The notes beneath the pieces were generated by a model. The model searched no databases. It saw only the letters and a program-made list of their open reading frames with translations, and was not told the origin of the DNA. A stretch of DNA of 64,000 nt, from positions 930,001 through 994,000 of the forward strand of contig JAKZAN010000005.1 of NCBI GenBank assembly GCA_023053545.1, read 5' to 3'. Numbering within the stretch: the stretch's first letter is position 1; each line of letters begins with the position of its first letter. Source of the DNA: Lepidurus packardi. Taxonomy: Eukaryota; Arthropoda; Branchiopoda; Notostraca; Triopsidae. The position numbers and the translations under genes are program-made. Positions 1-13,542 of this stretch are shown here, one piece after another.

Positions 1-1466
1 GAATTAAGTCAGTAATTCATGAATTAAGTCAGTAATTGATGAATTAAGTCAGTAATTCATGAATTAAGTCATTAATTCATGAATTAGGTAAGTAATTCAT
101 GAATTTAGTCCGTAGTTTCTGAATTTAGTCAGTAATTCCTGAATAAATCAGTTATTCATGAATTAAGTCAGTAATTTATTAATTAATTCATGAATTAAGT
201 CAGTATTTCATTAATGAAGTCGGAAATTCATTAGTGAAGTCAGTTATTCATGAATTAAGTCGGAAATTCATTAGTGAAGTCAGTTATTCATGAATTAAGT
301 CAGTAATTTATGAATTAATTCATGAATTAAGTCAGTATTTCATGAACGACGTCCTTAATTCTTGAATTAAGTCAGTAATTTATGAATTAAGTCAGTAATT
401 CATGAATTAAGTCAGTACTTCATTAATTAAGTCCGTTATTATTTAATTAATTCCGTAATAATTTAATTTAGTCTGTAATTCATTAATTAATTCAGTAATT
501 CATGAATTAAGTCAGCAATTCACAAATTAAGTCAGTAATTCATTAATTTAGTCAGTAATTCATGAATTAAGTCAGTAATTCATGAATTAAGTCAGTAATT
601 CATTAATTAAGTCAGTAATTCATGAATAAAGTCAGTTATTCATTAGTTAAGTCAGTAATTCATGAATTAAGTCCGTAATTATTTTGTCAAATCCGTATTT
701 CATTAATTAAGTCACTAGTTCATGAATTAAGTCCGTAATTACTTAATTAAGTCCGTAATTCATGAATTAAGTCAGCAATTCATGAATTAAGTCAGTAATT
801 CAATAATTAAGTCAGTAATTCATGAACTAAGTCAGTATTTCACTAATTAAGTCCGTAATTCATTAACTAAGTCAGTAATTCATGAATTAAGTCAGTAATT
901 CATGAATTAAGTCAGTAATTCATGAATTAATTCATGAATTAAGTCAGTAATTCATTAATGAAGTCGGAAATTCTTTAATTAAGTCAATAATTCATGAATT
1001 AATTCAGTAATTCATGCATTAAGTCAGTAATTCATGAATTAAGTCAGTACTTCATTAATTAAGTCCGTAATTATTTAATTAATTCCGTAATAATTTAATT
1101 TAGTCTGTAATTCAGTAATTAATTCAGTAATTCATGAATTAAGTCAGCAATTCATAAATTAAGTCAGTAGTTCATTAATTTAGTCAGTAATTCATGAATT
1201 AAGTCAGTAATTCATGAATTAAGTCAGTAATTCATGAATTAAGTCAGTAATTCATTAATTAAGTCAGTAATTCATGAATTAAGTCAGTAATTCAATAATT
1301 AAGTCAGTAACTCATTAATTAAGTCAGTAATTCATTAATTAAGTCCGTAATTATTTAATTAAATCCGTATTTCAGTAACCAAGTCAGTAATTCATGAATT
1401 AAGTCATTAATTCATGAACTAAGTCAGTAAATCATGAATAAAGTCAGTATTTCATGAATTGTCAGT
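1..1466. repeat. AT-rich satellite, 20-bp unit (consensus gaattaagtcagtaattcat)
   Basis: The first 1.47 kb is a head-to-tail array of roughly 73 copies of a 20-bp unit, truncated by the window edge. Most variation falls in a few positions (gtcag/gtccg, gaatt/taatt), and some units are shortened. The junction of two units forms the 12-bp palindrome AATTCATGAATT. A block of variant units near 416-560 recurs near 1048-1190 in the same order, suggesting a higher-order period of about 630 bp. No coding potential is seen. Confidence 0.95.
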
Positions 1467-1818
1467 GTAACGGAATGAAGGAACAGCGCTGTGGTCTTGT
1501 GCAGGAAAAACGTTGCACGTGTATTGCTCACAAGAAACTCGGTTACAACCATACGAGACTTTGACATTGACTTGACTGGCGCTCAGGTACACCAGAGGGA
1601 GCCATTTTGCTGGCGGGAAGTTTGGACGTGTTTTGAAGCGCGCTCCTGCTTTTCACTTGTTTAATTAGTGTACCCAAGTTTGTTTGATTTGATCTTGTTA
1701 CTTAGTGTAGTTCGGTGCTTTCTGCACCTTTTTCGATCGTTTTTATATCGTTTAGTTTCTGCTTTGTGTATGAACGAGGTCTTCTAAGTGACTGTTTAGG
1801 GCTTAGCCCAGTGTCGAA
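1467..1818 (+). other. Unique 5' leader before LINE ORF1
   Basis: This stretch separates the satellite from the ORF1 start and contains no ORF. Its composition changes sharply from the AT-rich array to balanced sequence. It is best read as the 5' UTR and internal promoter region of the non-LTR retrotransposon that follows, but no specific promoter motif was identified. Confidence 0.4.
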
Positions 1819-3300
1819 ATGCTAAGAACACTAGAAAACTCGCCCGTAAAAGGGGAAATCCGCTTTTCTCAAGCCGGCCCGTCCCGTGCTCTTGTAGAAA
1901 TTGAAATAGACTCGCCCATACCAACCGTCACACCACAACCCCAAGTGAAATGTCTAACCTGCGGTGACCTTTTTCAAAAAGACAAGCCTGCGGCTAAAAT
2001 CTGCAAATCGTGTCGAGAAAGAAAAATGAACCCAGCCCAAGCACAGAAACGGCCTATGCTCTCCCCTTCAGATGACCTTGCTTTCCGTAAAAGGTCCCTT
2101 TCAATCGATGACCCCACACAAATGTCTACTATGGACTTCATCGTAACCACGCTTAGGTCGCTGAAAGACTGCAATGATCACCTGAATCAGGAAATCATGG
2201 CGCTCAAAGCGGAAGTTATTGGTCTTCGTAAAGACCTGGAAGTAGAACGCGGGAAACCTTCCTTGATGCAGACCACCACAGAAGAAAGTAGAAGAAAAGA
2301 AACTGAACTGTAGGAAGCAAACGATAAGTTGCACCGGCAAATCAAGGAATCCAACGTACAGCTGATGCGGCAGGTGAAGGCCTTGTCGGAGGAAATTTCA
2401 TCCCTCAGACAAGACCCCCATAGCAAACCCCAGCCAGCGAATGTACTGTCTTTCTCCCAGGCGCTCAGAAGCCGCGCAGCATCAGTAAGCAATATTCCGG
2501 TTCCAGCAAGCCCCTCTCCGCAAAACCCAACAGCTAACGGTCAATCGGAAACGCTGTTTATTCAACAGCAGGACTCGGAAAAACGCAGAATGACGGTTCC
2601 AAAGAAAGATCTTCTGCTAGCAGTGGACAAGGATCTTAACAAAATCTGCCCGAATGCTCCGAAGCCGGTCTTGGCCTGGAAGGCGAAGAATGGAAACCTT
2701 GCGCTCACGTACAAGAACAGAGAAGAAAGGGAGAAGGCTGAACCTTTTTTAAAGTCCGCCCAGCTAGAATCCCTGGGGCCGGTGAAAACCGTCATGCATC
2801 AACCCAATCTGAAGGTAGTTATCCACCAGCTGCCCAGAGACCAAACCTATCAAGAAATCTGCGAACACCTCTCTGAAAGAAATTCCGACTTGGGAGTTGT
2901 CTTTGACGAGAACAAAGTTTCATGGTTGAACCCCAACAGTGAGAAAGCTTATGGCTCCCTCCTCCTCACCTGCCGTTCCCCTGAAGAAAAATCCACGTTG
3001 CTGAGAGTGGGCTCGCTTTACGCCTTCAACCGGTTAGCGCAAGTAGAAGACAAACGGTTTCCCACAGTTCTGAAATGTTTCAACTGCCAAGCATACGGCC
3101 ACTTGGCTGCCACTTGCCGCTCGACAACACCGACCTGCGCAAAGTGTGCGGAAAAGCACGATTCAAGATCATGCAGTAGCAGTGCGAAGAAATGTGCGAA
3201 CTGTAAAGGCGATCACTGCACCTTTGACAACACCTGCCCGGTCCGGAAAGATGAGACGAAGAAGGCAGAACGAACCAAAGAACTGGTTAAGAAGAAATGA
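1819..3300 (+). pseudogene. Non-LTR retrotransposon ORF1 (gag-like, three CCHC knuckles), one in-frame stop
   Basis: A single reading frame runs from the ATG at 1819 to the TGA at 3298-3300 and is broken only by a TAG at 2311-2313. The N-terminal part has a CxxC...CxxC pair (CLTCGDLF and CKSCRE) and then a likely coiled coil. The C-terminal part has three zinc knuckles (CFNCQAYGHLAATC, CAKCAEKHDSRSC, CANCKGDHCTFDNTC), the standard arrangement of ORF1 in Jockey/I-type arthropod LINEs. The layout matches the intact ORF1 at 43554-44699, so both belong to related families. ORF1 proteins bind the element RNA in the retrotransposition particle. Confidence 0.85.
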
Positions 3301-3450
3301 TAGTGGGCACGGGGCTGGTAGTCCATAACGTCAGGAAAAGTTTTCATCAAGTACAACCAACGCTATTGTAGGAGTATTGCGTGACGCCCTCCAAAGTATT
3401 AAGGAAAATAAAAAAAAAGGAAAAGGAGGGAATCTTCTGATTCTGATTGA
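3297..3450 (+). pseudogene. LINE ORF2 endonuclease N-terminus, truncated
   Basis: An ATG at 3297 overlaps the ORF1 stop as ATGA. It opens a frame whose start (VVHNVRKS) resembles the beginning of the endonuclease in the ORF2 at 40435-43557 (IIFHNIRKS). A frameshift near 3370 leads into a continuation ending LLILID. All homology stops near 3450, so the reverse transcriptase is missing. The overlap suggests ORF2 was translated by termination-reinitiation. Loss of the 3' part is unusual for a LINE and probably reflects later insertion or deletion here. Confidence 0.55.
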
Positions 3451-3603
3451 CTAAACGTTCGTTTTTTAAAGAATATGCAATTTGAATGTAGCTTAATTAA
3501 AAATGTAATTACAGTCATTACTTATATATACACACAAATAAAATTTTGATTTCAGAAAATGTTAACCTTGTTCTGAAACTGCAGCAATGTGTGCCATAAT
3601 CAT
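3451..3603. other. AT-rich spacer
   Basis: This short AT-rich interval lies between the broken LINE and the Harbinger transposase remnant. It probably includes the 3' end of the Harbinger element, but no convincing terminal inverted repeat was found. Confidence 0.3.
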
Positions 3604-5038
<1,435 letters not shown>

Positions 5039-5191
5039 CTCGGCCTTTCCTGACCACCACCACTCGTCCTCGAGTGGTATGTATGCATGTTTCTTCATTA
5101 AATAATTTTGCATACACAAGTCATTCAAATAATCACAGGCAATTTAGGAACTGGCAGATAAATAAAGCGCGTACAAAATCACAAATATTCT

Positions 5192-8100
5192 CTAAAGGTT
5201 GGTAACATAATCAGTCAGCTTATCAGGAGGTCTAACAATTCGCCGTGGATAGCGACTCTTCGGAACTTCGTTTTCCATCATGCCTTCCAGGACGGCCAAA
5301 GGCTCTTCTTCTAACTTGTTCGCCGCCTCACCCTCTGAGCTCTCGCAATCTCTGTCATCGGCATCATCTTTCGGGCTTTCGCTGTCGCCGCTGTAATAAC
5401 CTTCTCGGTAAGGTTTTAGTTGGGAAATGTGTGCCGGAAACACACGCCAGCGTTTCTTGGTATGCAAGCCGGAGGGGTCCTCAACGCGATAGGTAACCTC
5501 TGTTAGTTGCCTGGCGATACGAAATGGACCGATGTATTTCGGCATGAGTTTTGAAGATTTCCCCGCGATCCGAATCTGTCGTCGCACCTAAACTAAATCG
5601 CCAATCTGGTATTTTTGTGGCCTACATCGTCGCTTATCGTAATTTCGTTTTTGTCGTAACTTGCGCCGAACCGATTGTTCCATAGCATGCCGTCTAGTGT
5701 GTTCCACACGATCTATAAAGTCTTCGTACGACTCCGGAGCTTCCACGGGCCAGGGATACTCAACGTCTTCGGGCAAATTTGGCAACCGACCGTACACTAA
5801 CTCAAATGGGCTATATCCCGTACTCTCCTGGCGTGCCGTGTTAATCGCGAATACTGCTTGCTGGAGTACCAAATCCCACGTGATTTGTGTTCCGTCTACA
5901 TATGCGGCCAATACTTCTTTTAAGGTACGATTCATTCGCTCACACAACCCGTTCGTTTGAGGATGGCATGCTGCAGCCATTGAATGGTTAATCCCCAACT
6001 GCTCTAAAGCATCTTCAAGTACTTGAGCCGTGAATCCTGTCCCACGGTCGCTGATTGACTTCATTGGAATTGAATGTCGCCAGATAATGTGGTTCGCCAG
6101 GAAGTCTTTTACAACGAGGGCAGACGTATCCGGTACGGCTTCTGCTTCGACCCACCTGGTACAGTAGTCTATGCAGACCAAGAGATGTCGATTACCTCGT
6201 GGGGTTTTCGGAAGTGGTCCCACGTGATCAATTCCCAATATGGCAAATGGTCGTTGTGCCGCTTCGGTAGGTTGGAGGAACCCGAAAGGCATTCCAGGCG
6301 GCTGTTTGTGACGCTGGCAATGGCCACAAGCACCAACAAAAAGCTTGATGTGTTTGCGCTGATGGACCCACCAATACCGTTCTTGTAGCCGAGCTAACGT
6401 CTTGCTAACTCCGAAGTGCCCTCCGGTGGCACCCGCGTGACACGCCTCCAATACAGGTCTTCTCATTGCGCGAGGCACTACCAACAGTAACCTCCGTCCG
6501 TGATGTCCGTTTCTTCGATACAGGCCACCGTTGATCACCCGGAAGGTAAGCAATTCAGGGTTAGCGGTATCCTTCTTCACAGGGTCTTCTTGTTTCTCCA
6601 GTTCTTCCAGTTTCTCAATCAGTCTGCTTATTTCAGGATCTGCTCGTTGGGCCAAGATGAAGTCATTGCGTCGGACAGCAGCATCAGCAAGCACGGAGAT
6701 GTACAATTCGGGGCGTACATCCGTTTCTTCGGGGATTCCATTGCTGTTGCGAGAGAGAGCGTCGGCTACCACGTTAAGCTTACCCTTCCTGTGGATGAAG
6801 CGGATTTCGTGTTCCATTAGACTCATGATCCAGCGGCCAAACTTTGCGTTCGTCTCTTGTTTGGTGTGGAGCCATGCGACGGCAGTGTTATCCGTGACAA
6901 CCAGGAATGGGCGTCCATAAATATAATGGCGGAACTTCTCAATCGACCAGACAACCGCCAACATTTCTAACTCGTTGCTGTGATAGTGGCTCTCAGGATC
7001 GGTCAATCTTCGGCTGATGAACGCCACGGTGTGTTCTGTCGTCCCGTCCTTCTGAATAAGCGCTGCGCCAAGCCCACCATAACTGGCGTCTGTGTGGATC
7101 TCACAGCTCAGATCGTCTCGAAAATGTTGGAGGATGGGAGAAGATGATAATCTCGTCCGGAGTTCTTCAAAGGCAGTGGACTCTGCTGGTCCCCATGACC
7201 AACGACGACCCTTTTTAAGGAGTTCATACAACGGACTGGCAAGGTGCGAAAACCCTGCTACGAATCGTTGGTAATAGCCTGTCATCCCCAAGAACTCCCT
7301 AAGGTTTCGAATGTTGGTGGGTACTTTGAACTCGCGAATACCTTGAACTTTCTCGGGGTTTGGCCGAATTCCATCTTGGTCAACGAGGTGTCCAAGAAAA
7401 TGAATCTGCGCCATGGCAAAGTGACATTTCTTCTTCTTCAGGGTCAAACCAGACTCTCGGATGGCGTTTAACACTGCTCGCAGACGTTTTTGGTGCTCTT
7501 CAAAGCTGCGTCCAAGTACCATAATGTCATCCAAATATACGAGGCAGTGCTCCCATTTAAGCCCTTCTAACACGCGATCCATCAAACGTTGAAAGGTAGC
7601 CGGTGCGTTCGACAATCCAAACGGCATCTTTTTGAATTCAAACAGCCCATCTGGAGTGCTAAAGGCTGTCTTTTCACGGCAAGACGATTCGATTGGCACC
7701 TGCCAATATCCACTGGCTAAATCTAAGGAGGTGAAAAACGTTGTTCTTCCAAGACGATCCAGCACGTCTTCGGTACGGGGAAGCGGATATACGTCGCGTT
7801 TAGTGATGGAATTGAGTCGAAGGTAGTCAACACAGAAGCGTATTTCGCCCGTCTTCTTCCGGACCAGTACTACCGGGGACGCCCAAGGACTAGCGGATGG
7901 GATGATGACGTCGTTGGCCAGCATTTCTTCTACTTGCTCGGTGATAATTCGGCGCTCACCAGGGGATACTCGTCGTGGCGGTTGGTAAATAGGTTTACTG
8001 TCCCCAACATCAATGGTATGGGAGACTAATGTTGTACCCGTAATAGGCTTATTGGGACCATCGAAGCAGTCTTGATACTCTCCCAGTAGAGTACTCAACT

Positions 8101-9172
8101 CTTCTCGCTCAGAATTGGACAAATCTTCCCCCATACTCCATTCTGTAGTGGACGCTTGATGCCCAGGTGTCGCTTTAGAAAGGGAACAACATAACCGGCT
8201 TCCGTTTGTCCCCAAAGGGTCACTTACGGCGTCTACGTATTGGGCGTTGACCAAACGCTGTTTTGGAGTAAGGCGAAGCGTACGTTGACCAATGTTAATT
8301 ATGGGGATCATCACGCTGTTTTCGTGAACACTTAGCAGTGACGCTGGACTAATCCATTCTTTACCAGGCTTTCCACACAACGTCGTCGGGGTACTGATAG
8401 TATCTGGGGCTGTTCGTGGTACCTTTGCTTCGACAAACACGAGTGTACCGGGGGCAATGTTGACAACCTCCGCGACGGTTAGTGTGCCATTGGTTTTGGG
8501 TTCTTCTCGGTCGATTATGTCGATCTCGCTCATCTGCCGTGTCACAGTTTCCCAATCGTCCGACTCCCTTCCCCTGACATCCACTGCTCCACCAGGCCGC
8601 AGTGACGTCATCTCTGGACGGTGCTCGTCATCACCAGTCAGTTTGGCCTCTGCTTGGCCATCCCCCACCGTGACCTTCATCCCACCGTTACCATCGGGAC
8701 ACAGAGAAACTTTGCTTTTGGCGATCCAGTCCATACCCAAAATTAACTGAAAAGGAGACGACTCCACCACCGGTACGCTGTCCAATTGTACTTCTGTGTT
8801 TTGAAATGTAACCCTAAGTTGCACCATCCCCAAGGGACGCACCAAACTTCCATCGACGCTACGTAGGTCTACTCCATTAGTCGGTATCATGTCGTTTGCC
8901 AGAGATTTCGCCGCGTCCGCTCAAATGACGCTGACACACGCTCCAGTGTCTACGAGTGCGTCATATCCACCAATAGGATGAACAGTCACCTGGACCAAGG
9001 GTAACTGTCCTTTCGTCGTCGTCAAGCTTACTATTGGGTGTGCCGGACCTGGTCCCGTGGACCGGCTTCCCCGTTTCCCGCAGCAGTACGTTGCGGGCAT
9101 TCGCGCGACATGTGTCCTTCTTCTTGGCAGGTATAGCAAACACCCCGTCGTTGACGCTGGGGTTGCGGGCAT
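5192..9172 (-). pseudogene. Gypsy 1 pol (protease-RT-RNase H-integrase) with two nonsense codons
   Basis: Three open segments share one frame (9172-8921, 8890-5588, 5587-5192). They are separated by a TGA at 8921 just after the protease active site (VDTGA) and a TAG at 5588 near the integrase C-terminus. The protease region continues with LGMDWI. The RT has FCVDYLRLN, TSLDLASGYWQ and the catalytic YLDD. RNase H has HTDASYGGLGA. Integrase has an HHCC zinc site (HFGVSKT ... CGHCQRHK) and the D,D,E core (GIDHVGPL, ISDRGTGF, CERMNRT), and ends in a GPF-type chromodomain-like module (YIGPFRI). Pol is in a different frame from gag, as expected for programmed frameshifting. Confidence 0.92.
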
Positions 9173-10230
9173 TCACGGGCCAGGTGTCCTTGTCCACCGC
9201 AGTTATAGCATCCAGCACGTCGCTCACGGGGCTCTGCAAGAGTGTGAGGCACAAAATTGGCGGGTGGTGTTTGGACATTTCTTCGGACATCTACGTCGGA
9301 CATTCGGACAGGGACTCCGGGGTTGCGGTCAATTCGGTTTTCCAAGCTCGTGAGGCGGTTCAACATCTTCTCCAAAACTTCATCGATGGTCCTTGCTGAC
9401 TGAGGAGGGTATAAGGGTGGTGTTCCAGAGACCCTGTGTGTCGAATGGATGGGCGGTGCAGTGTTTGGATACACCGGTGTAATAGATGTTATTGCGGCGA
9501 CCGGCGAAGCGATTGCTGCGCTGCCCATTCCTTGTTCCACGTTATTAACCTGCGCAATGAAGGCGTCCACGGTAGCTGGCGCACCCGCCATGACCGCTGC
9601 TGCTAATTCTGACCGGAATAGCCCCCAGGCCAATCGCTTGACCTGCTCGATTTCGGGAAGAACTACCGGGCATAATCGACAAAGTCGGAGTTTGTCGTAA
9701 ATGTACACAGTGGTCGGCTCTCCAGGAAGCTGTCGTCTAGCCTCCACCATACGCCCCCATTCCTCCAACGTCAACGTCCTTCCAAACGCGCCTACGAGAG
9801 CCGTTCTCCACGAGTCCCAATCCTGGTTGTCCATTCCTTTGGCTGCATGCCAAAGGTAGGCTGTGTCCGCGATCTTGGATAAGGCGGCTCGTAGACGATC
9901 CTCTGCAGTCCATCCTTCTACTGTTCCTACACGGGCAATCGTGTCCAACCACGAATGTACGTTTTCCATGGGACCCCCGGTAAAATGGGGAATCGCAGCT
10001 AGGCTCGCTTGTGAAAGAGCTCTTGGTGGATTAGCTTGGCATGGAACAGCTTGGTTACCCAGTTGACCAAGAAACGCCTCTCGTTGAGCCTGAAGTTCTT
10101 CGCGAAAAGCTAATCTCTCCCGCTCCATGACGCCGGCTTGGCGTTGCACCACAACTTCCAACAAGCGTTCGACGTCGTTAACATCCATCTTCGGTTCTTG
10201 ATAGTAGTCCCGGCCGCTACGCGTTGGCAT
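9031..10230 (-). CDS. Gypsy 1 gag with two CCHC zinc knuckles
   Basis: Gag runs from a likely ATG at 10230 (MPTRSGRDYYQ). The frame is open slightly further upstream but without an ATG. It ends at 9031. The C-terminal nucleocapsid part has two canonical CX2CX4HX4C knuckles (CYNCGGQGHLAREC and CYTCQEEGHMSREC). The middle carries retrotransposon-gag capsid features (the WEEWGRMVEARRQL-like region). The frame is intact, unlike pol, and overlaps the start of the protease frame. The product would form the virus-like particle. Confidence 0.85.
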   Translation of the reverse strand: MPTRSGRDYYQEPKMDVNDVERLLEVVVQRQAGVMERERLAFREELQAQREAFLGQLGNQAVPCQANPPRALSQASLAAIPHFTGGPMENVHSWLDTIARVGTVEGWTAEDRLRAALSKIADTAYLWHAAKGMDNQDWDSWRTALVGAFGRTLTLEEWGRMVEARRQLPGEPTTVYIYDKLRLCRLCPVVLPEIEQVKRLAWGLFRSELAAAVMAGAPATVDAFIAQVNNVEQGMGSAAIASPVAAITSITPVYPNTAPPIHSTHRVSGTPPLYPPQSARTIDEVLEKMLNRLTSLENRIDRNPGVPVRMSDVDVRRNVQTPPANFVPHTLAEPRERRAGCYNCGGQGHLARECPQPQRQRRGVCYTCQEEGHMSRECPQRTAAGNGEAGPRDQVRHTQ

Positions 10231-10558
10231 ACAGGGATAAAAACAAAAAGGGAATTCGAAAACAGATTCTGACAACAATCAACTTTTGGAGAAATAAGTT
10301 TCAATGAACTTGCAGGATCGTCAACACTGAATTGTTCTTTGGACATACAACACGCAACGCAATAATGAAAAATTAAGAACCACCGGACTACGCAACAGTG
10401 GAATTTGATTAGATCGAATTAGGCAACAATGAAATTTTGGAGAAATCTTATAAAAGTTTTGGAATTTTAACAACTTTGAGGAGTTAACCAACTTAACTTT
10501 TCGCAACACTACCCTTTACAATCACGAATTACGCAACTGGGCGCCACTGACACGTTCT

Positions 10559-10576
10559 ATCCCACTCCTGACACCA
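10559..10576 (-). other. Primer-binding site of Gypsy 1
   Basis: The plus strand reads ATCCCACTCCTGACACCA and lies two bases inside the 5' LTR. It ends in CCA like a tRNA 3' terminus, so the element strand would pair with that tRNA. The cognate tRNA was not determined. Confidence 0.75.
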
Positions 10577-10578
10577 AA

Positions 10579-10842
10579 TGTAGCGTAAATTTGTGATTTA
10601 CACTAACGGATTTCACACTAAAAAGGAGAAACTGGCCTGGGAAAAAGGTGTACACAGTTTTAATTTAATTTAGATAGGATAGTTTATTTAAAGTGGGGGT
10701 TTAGCTCGGGGCTTCTACAACAATCAAAACGGTAACTCCGTCTTTTACACTCGCGCGCTTTTCCTCTCGCTCCCTCTCTCTGACTCCCTCTTGGCCTTTC
10801 ACAGGCGTTCTCCTTGCCTCTCGCACGCCATCTGCCGCTACA
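10579..10842 (-). repeat. 5' LTR of Gypsy element 1
   Basis: This is nearly identical to 4777-5038, with only a few substitutions (for example, gtgggggttt here against gtggggattt there). It starts and ends with TGTAGCG/CGCTACA and is followed by the remaining (TA)n target. Confidence 0.9.
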
Positions 10843-10934
10843 ATATATATATATATATAAAGTCTTTGTATGGGAGTTATGGATCAGCTTGGAATTCAAA
10901 TCAGTATTTTTTCCCTTCTTAAAAAATAAATAAG

Positions 10935-11182
10935 ACTTTCGACTACACCGAGCTCAACAATGCGGCTTTGTTTGAACCGGGATTCAATGGGGACAATGCG
11001 GGTCCTGCGACTGGGATTGAGCCTCGCGGTCCGCCGGATACGCCAAGGTCTGGCGGAGGATCCATCAACGGGGGTACTAGCCCCGATAGCAATACCGTCA
11101 CTCCGACGTCGCCTTCCCGATCCCGTGCGTGGTACGATTGTGGCCGACAAGGCGAAGCGGACGAAGTCCAGATCCCGAAAGT
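10935..11182 (+). CDS. grh: grainyhead exon (N-terminal border of the DNA-binding domain)
   Basis: The frame reads from an AAG acceptor at about 10934 through Ser/Gly/Pro-rich sequence to RAWYDCGRQGEADEVQIPKV. This matches the start of the Grh/CP2 DNA-binding domain (RAW-D-GRQ--AD--QIPK). The exon ends at 11182 at a GTAAGT donor with two bases of the Val codon, and the next exon supplies the third base. The 5' border is less certain than the 3' border. Upstream exons with the activation domain are not in the window, because the Gypsy element and satellite lie to the left. Confidence 0.8.
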
Positions 11183-12143
11183 GTAAGTTTTTACATTTAT
11201 GCGAATTCATGCCAATGTGCGTGTTGGAATGCAAACACAGTGTTACTATAGCGTGGTAGAATAACTGTAGTTGCATACACTTTAGTGACTGCAGATATCT
11301 AGACTAGTTATGCTTTATCGTTTTTGAACCTCTTTTTTTTATTAAACTTGCTTTTCGGGACTCTAAAACTTTTGTTGGAGTTCCCCAGTTAAACTTAATC
11401 CCCACACAAACCTGCTCTAGAAATAAGTGGAGGAACCTGTGCTATTTCAGTTGTAAACAAGACTCTTGTTCCTCTCGTTCTGGGAGGATTTTATTTGCCG
11501 ATCCGGTTTCTCTTGTTCAGCCATTTTGACGCGTGTCGTGTTGCGATAACTTCCGTTCTTACTGTATACCGTGAAACATAACCGGTGTGGATGGATCTGA
11601 TAGTACCGGATCCATTGCACTCTGGGGCTGCGGCCCGAAAAAACTTAGCCTGTCAATTCAGGAAAACAAGCAACAGAGGAACATAAATTATTAGCATAAT
11701 TAACAACTAGACTAGTCTGACTCGTGCCACGACTAATAGGCCACGACTAATATGCCAATCTAAGAAAAACCAGTCGTGCAGCAAAGGCGGTGACCGTTTT
11801 GCCTAAAAGATGTTTAGCGAATGACGACTCTTTGGGCATAGGGAATACAGTACTAAATCGGAAGTTTTAAACCAACTAAGGGGCCTTCTTTTCCCAGGAT
11901 GCATAACACCGAGTGGTGCCTGTGTTACACAACTATACAATTTCTATGATTTATTTAAGCTTTCAGACAAATTACTTCACCTTCCTGTTTCAACGGTAGC
12001 TCTGTTGAATACAGTAACATCTAGGCTTTAATAGTATTCTGTGCAAGCTACCCTCAGGTTACTTAAGCAGTGGAGAAGCCACGTACCATACTCTGGATCG
12101 CGCTTAAGCTCCTTCATTTGTATTTCGTTATTCTTTCCTGTAG
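11183..12143 (+). other. grh intron
   Basis: This intron has a GTAAGT donor and a CTGTAG acceptor. It is about 960 bp with no ORF, repeat or recognisable regulatory motif. Confidence 0.75.
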
Positions 12144-12306
12144 ATATTCCCAGCACGGGTTCCGCTATCATTTGGAAAAGCCCATTTCGACGAGCCAGTT
12201 GCGGGAGGATGACCGTATAACGTATATAAATAAGGGCCAATTCTATGACATTACGCTGGAATATATTCCCGACCCGGAACATCATCTCAAGAATCAGACC
12301 GTCAAG
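12144..12306 (+). CDS. grh: grainyhead exon, DNA-binding domain
   Basis: The acceptor TAG at 12141-12143 joins in phase with the previous exon. The exon encodes [32 protein letters not shown] and [17 protein letters not shown]. This is the diagnostic core of the Grainyhead DNA-binding domain, an immunoglobulin-like fold related to p53. It ends in phase 0 at a GTAACA donor. Apart from a few conservative changes, the segment follows the conserved metazoan Grh pattern, which implies a gene under constraint until recently. Confidence 0.95.
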
Positions 12307-13542
12307 GTAACATTCGACATTTGCATATATTTCCCATGCCAGGATTGGATTCGAAGATTAAAAACAAAATAAAAAAAGAAAAGCTTTTCTCTTAATATCG
12401 CTACGAAAAGTGTCGTTGAAAGCCAAGTTTGATTGCGTGTATACTGGTGGCTATTTGGTGTAACCGTTTTATGGTCCATCAATCTCCGAAGCTAAAATGG
12501 GGAGGGGCTGGTGTAGTTTTCTAAACCGCTCTTCTACAATTGCAGCAACTTCCCGACTGGCATAAGTTGCACCTTTATTTTCTACTGTCTTCTGACAAAC
12601 TCATTTGGCGTCCAGGGTTAAAACTGTACTTCACATTTGAAATGTCTGGCGAGTTTTTTAAGAGAGTCGTAAAATGCTAAATCAAAGCATATACAAGTCC
12701 TGATTGATAAAGTTGTAAAGTCCTTAATTTTCTGGGGTGAAAATTTGGCGTAGTTACTTGGCAGCTGCGACGTAGTCATCCGTTTCGTGTCGTATCCTGT
12801 CTTAATTTTTGTTTTTTTGACTCATTAACCGTATCAAGGACAGTTAGTCATAAGTATATGGAAATGTTATACGTGTAAACTTTCTCTCGCCATAAAACTG
12901 TGTGACCTGGATCGACAGAAGCTTTAAGAAACTTTGCATTAATTACCAAGATGGATAGCTGTGATTGTCATGAAGGTCCCTGGCTCTGCATTAATTTGCG
13001 TGGCCATTTTGAGTGACTTTTTCAAATCAGATCGAACCTCAAGGTGTTACGCAACAAGAAATGTTAGAGTGACGGTGGCTTGCTACGACGTGTCCTCGAT
13101 TGGTTTTGTTGTTTATTAGTGGGTTCTTATAGAAAAAACATCTTTCTTCGACTATATCCTGCAGTTAGCCCCCCTAGAAGTACTTCCTAATGCAAATGCA
13201 ATCACATGATCACGTGAGAAAGTTCCTTTGCTTTCCTGTCGTTCTTTTCGTCTAATCAATCTGAAGCGGACCTCTTTGTCACTCGCCATTGGACGGCTAC
13301 TCTATCATCCGAAGCAATTAACTCGAGGAACTGTATGCTTCTTTATTTGCGGACAGAAGTAAAGGTGCAAAGGGGGGAAAGTTAATGGAATGGTGTGAGA
13401 AGTAACAGAAGCGTGCATATGTTGGGAGCGCTGCTTACCTTTTGCAATCCATTACAATTACGATAGTCCGCAAAGAGATAATTCGGAGGCGGAACTTTAA
13501 TTACCTTTTCTTTCTTTTCCTTTTTTTTGTTATTCACCGCAG
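12307..13542 (+). other. grh intron
   Basis: This is an intron of about 1.24 kb ending in a pyrimidine-rich tract and CAG. No repeat family or RNA gene was recognised. Confidence 0.75.

Noticed and set aside
1-1466. CRISPR-like array
   Set aside because: Units are contiguous 20-mers without unique spacers, in a eukaryotic context. It is a satellite.
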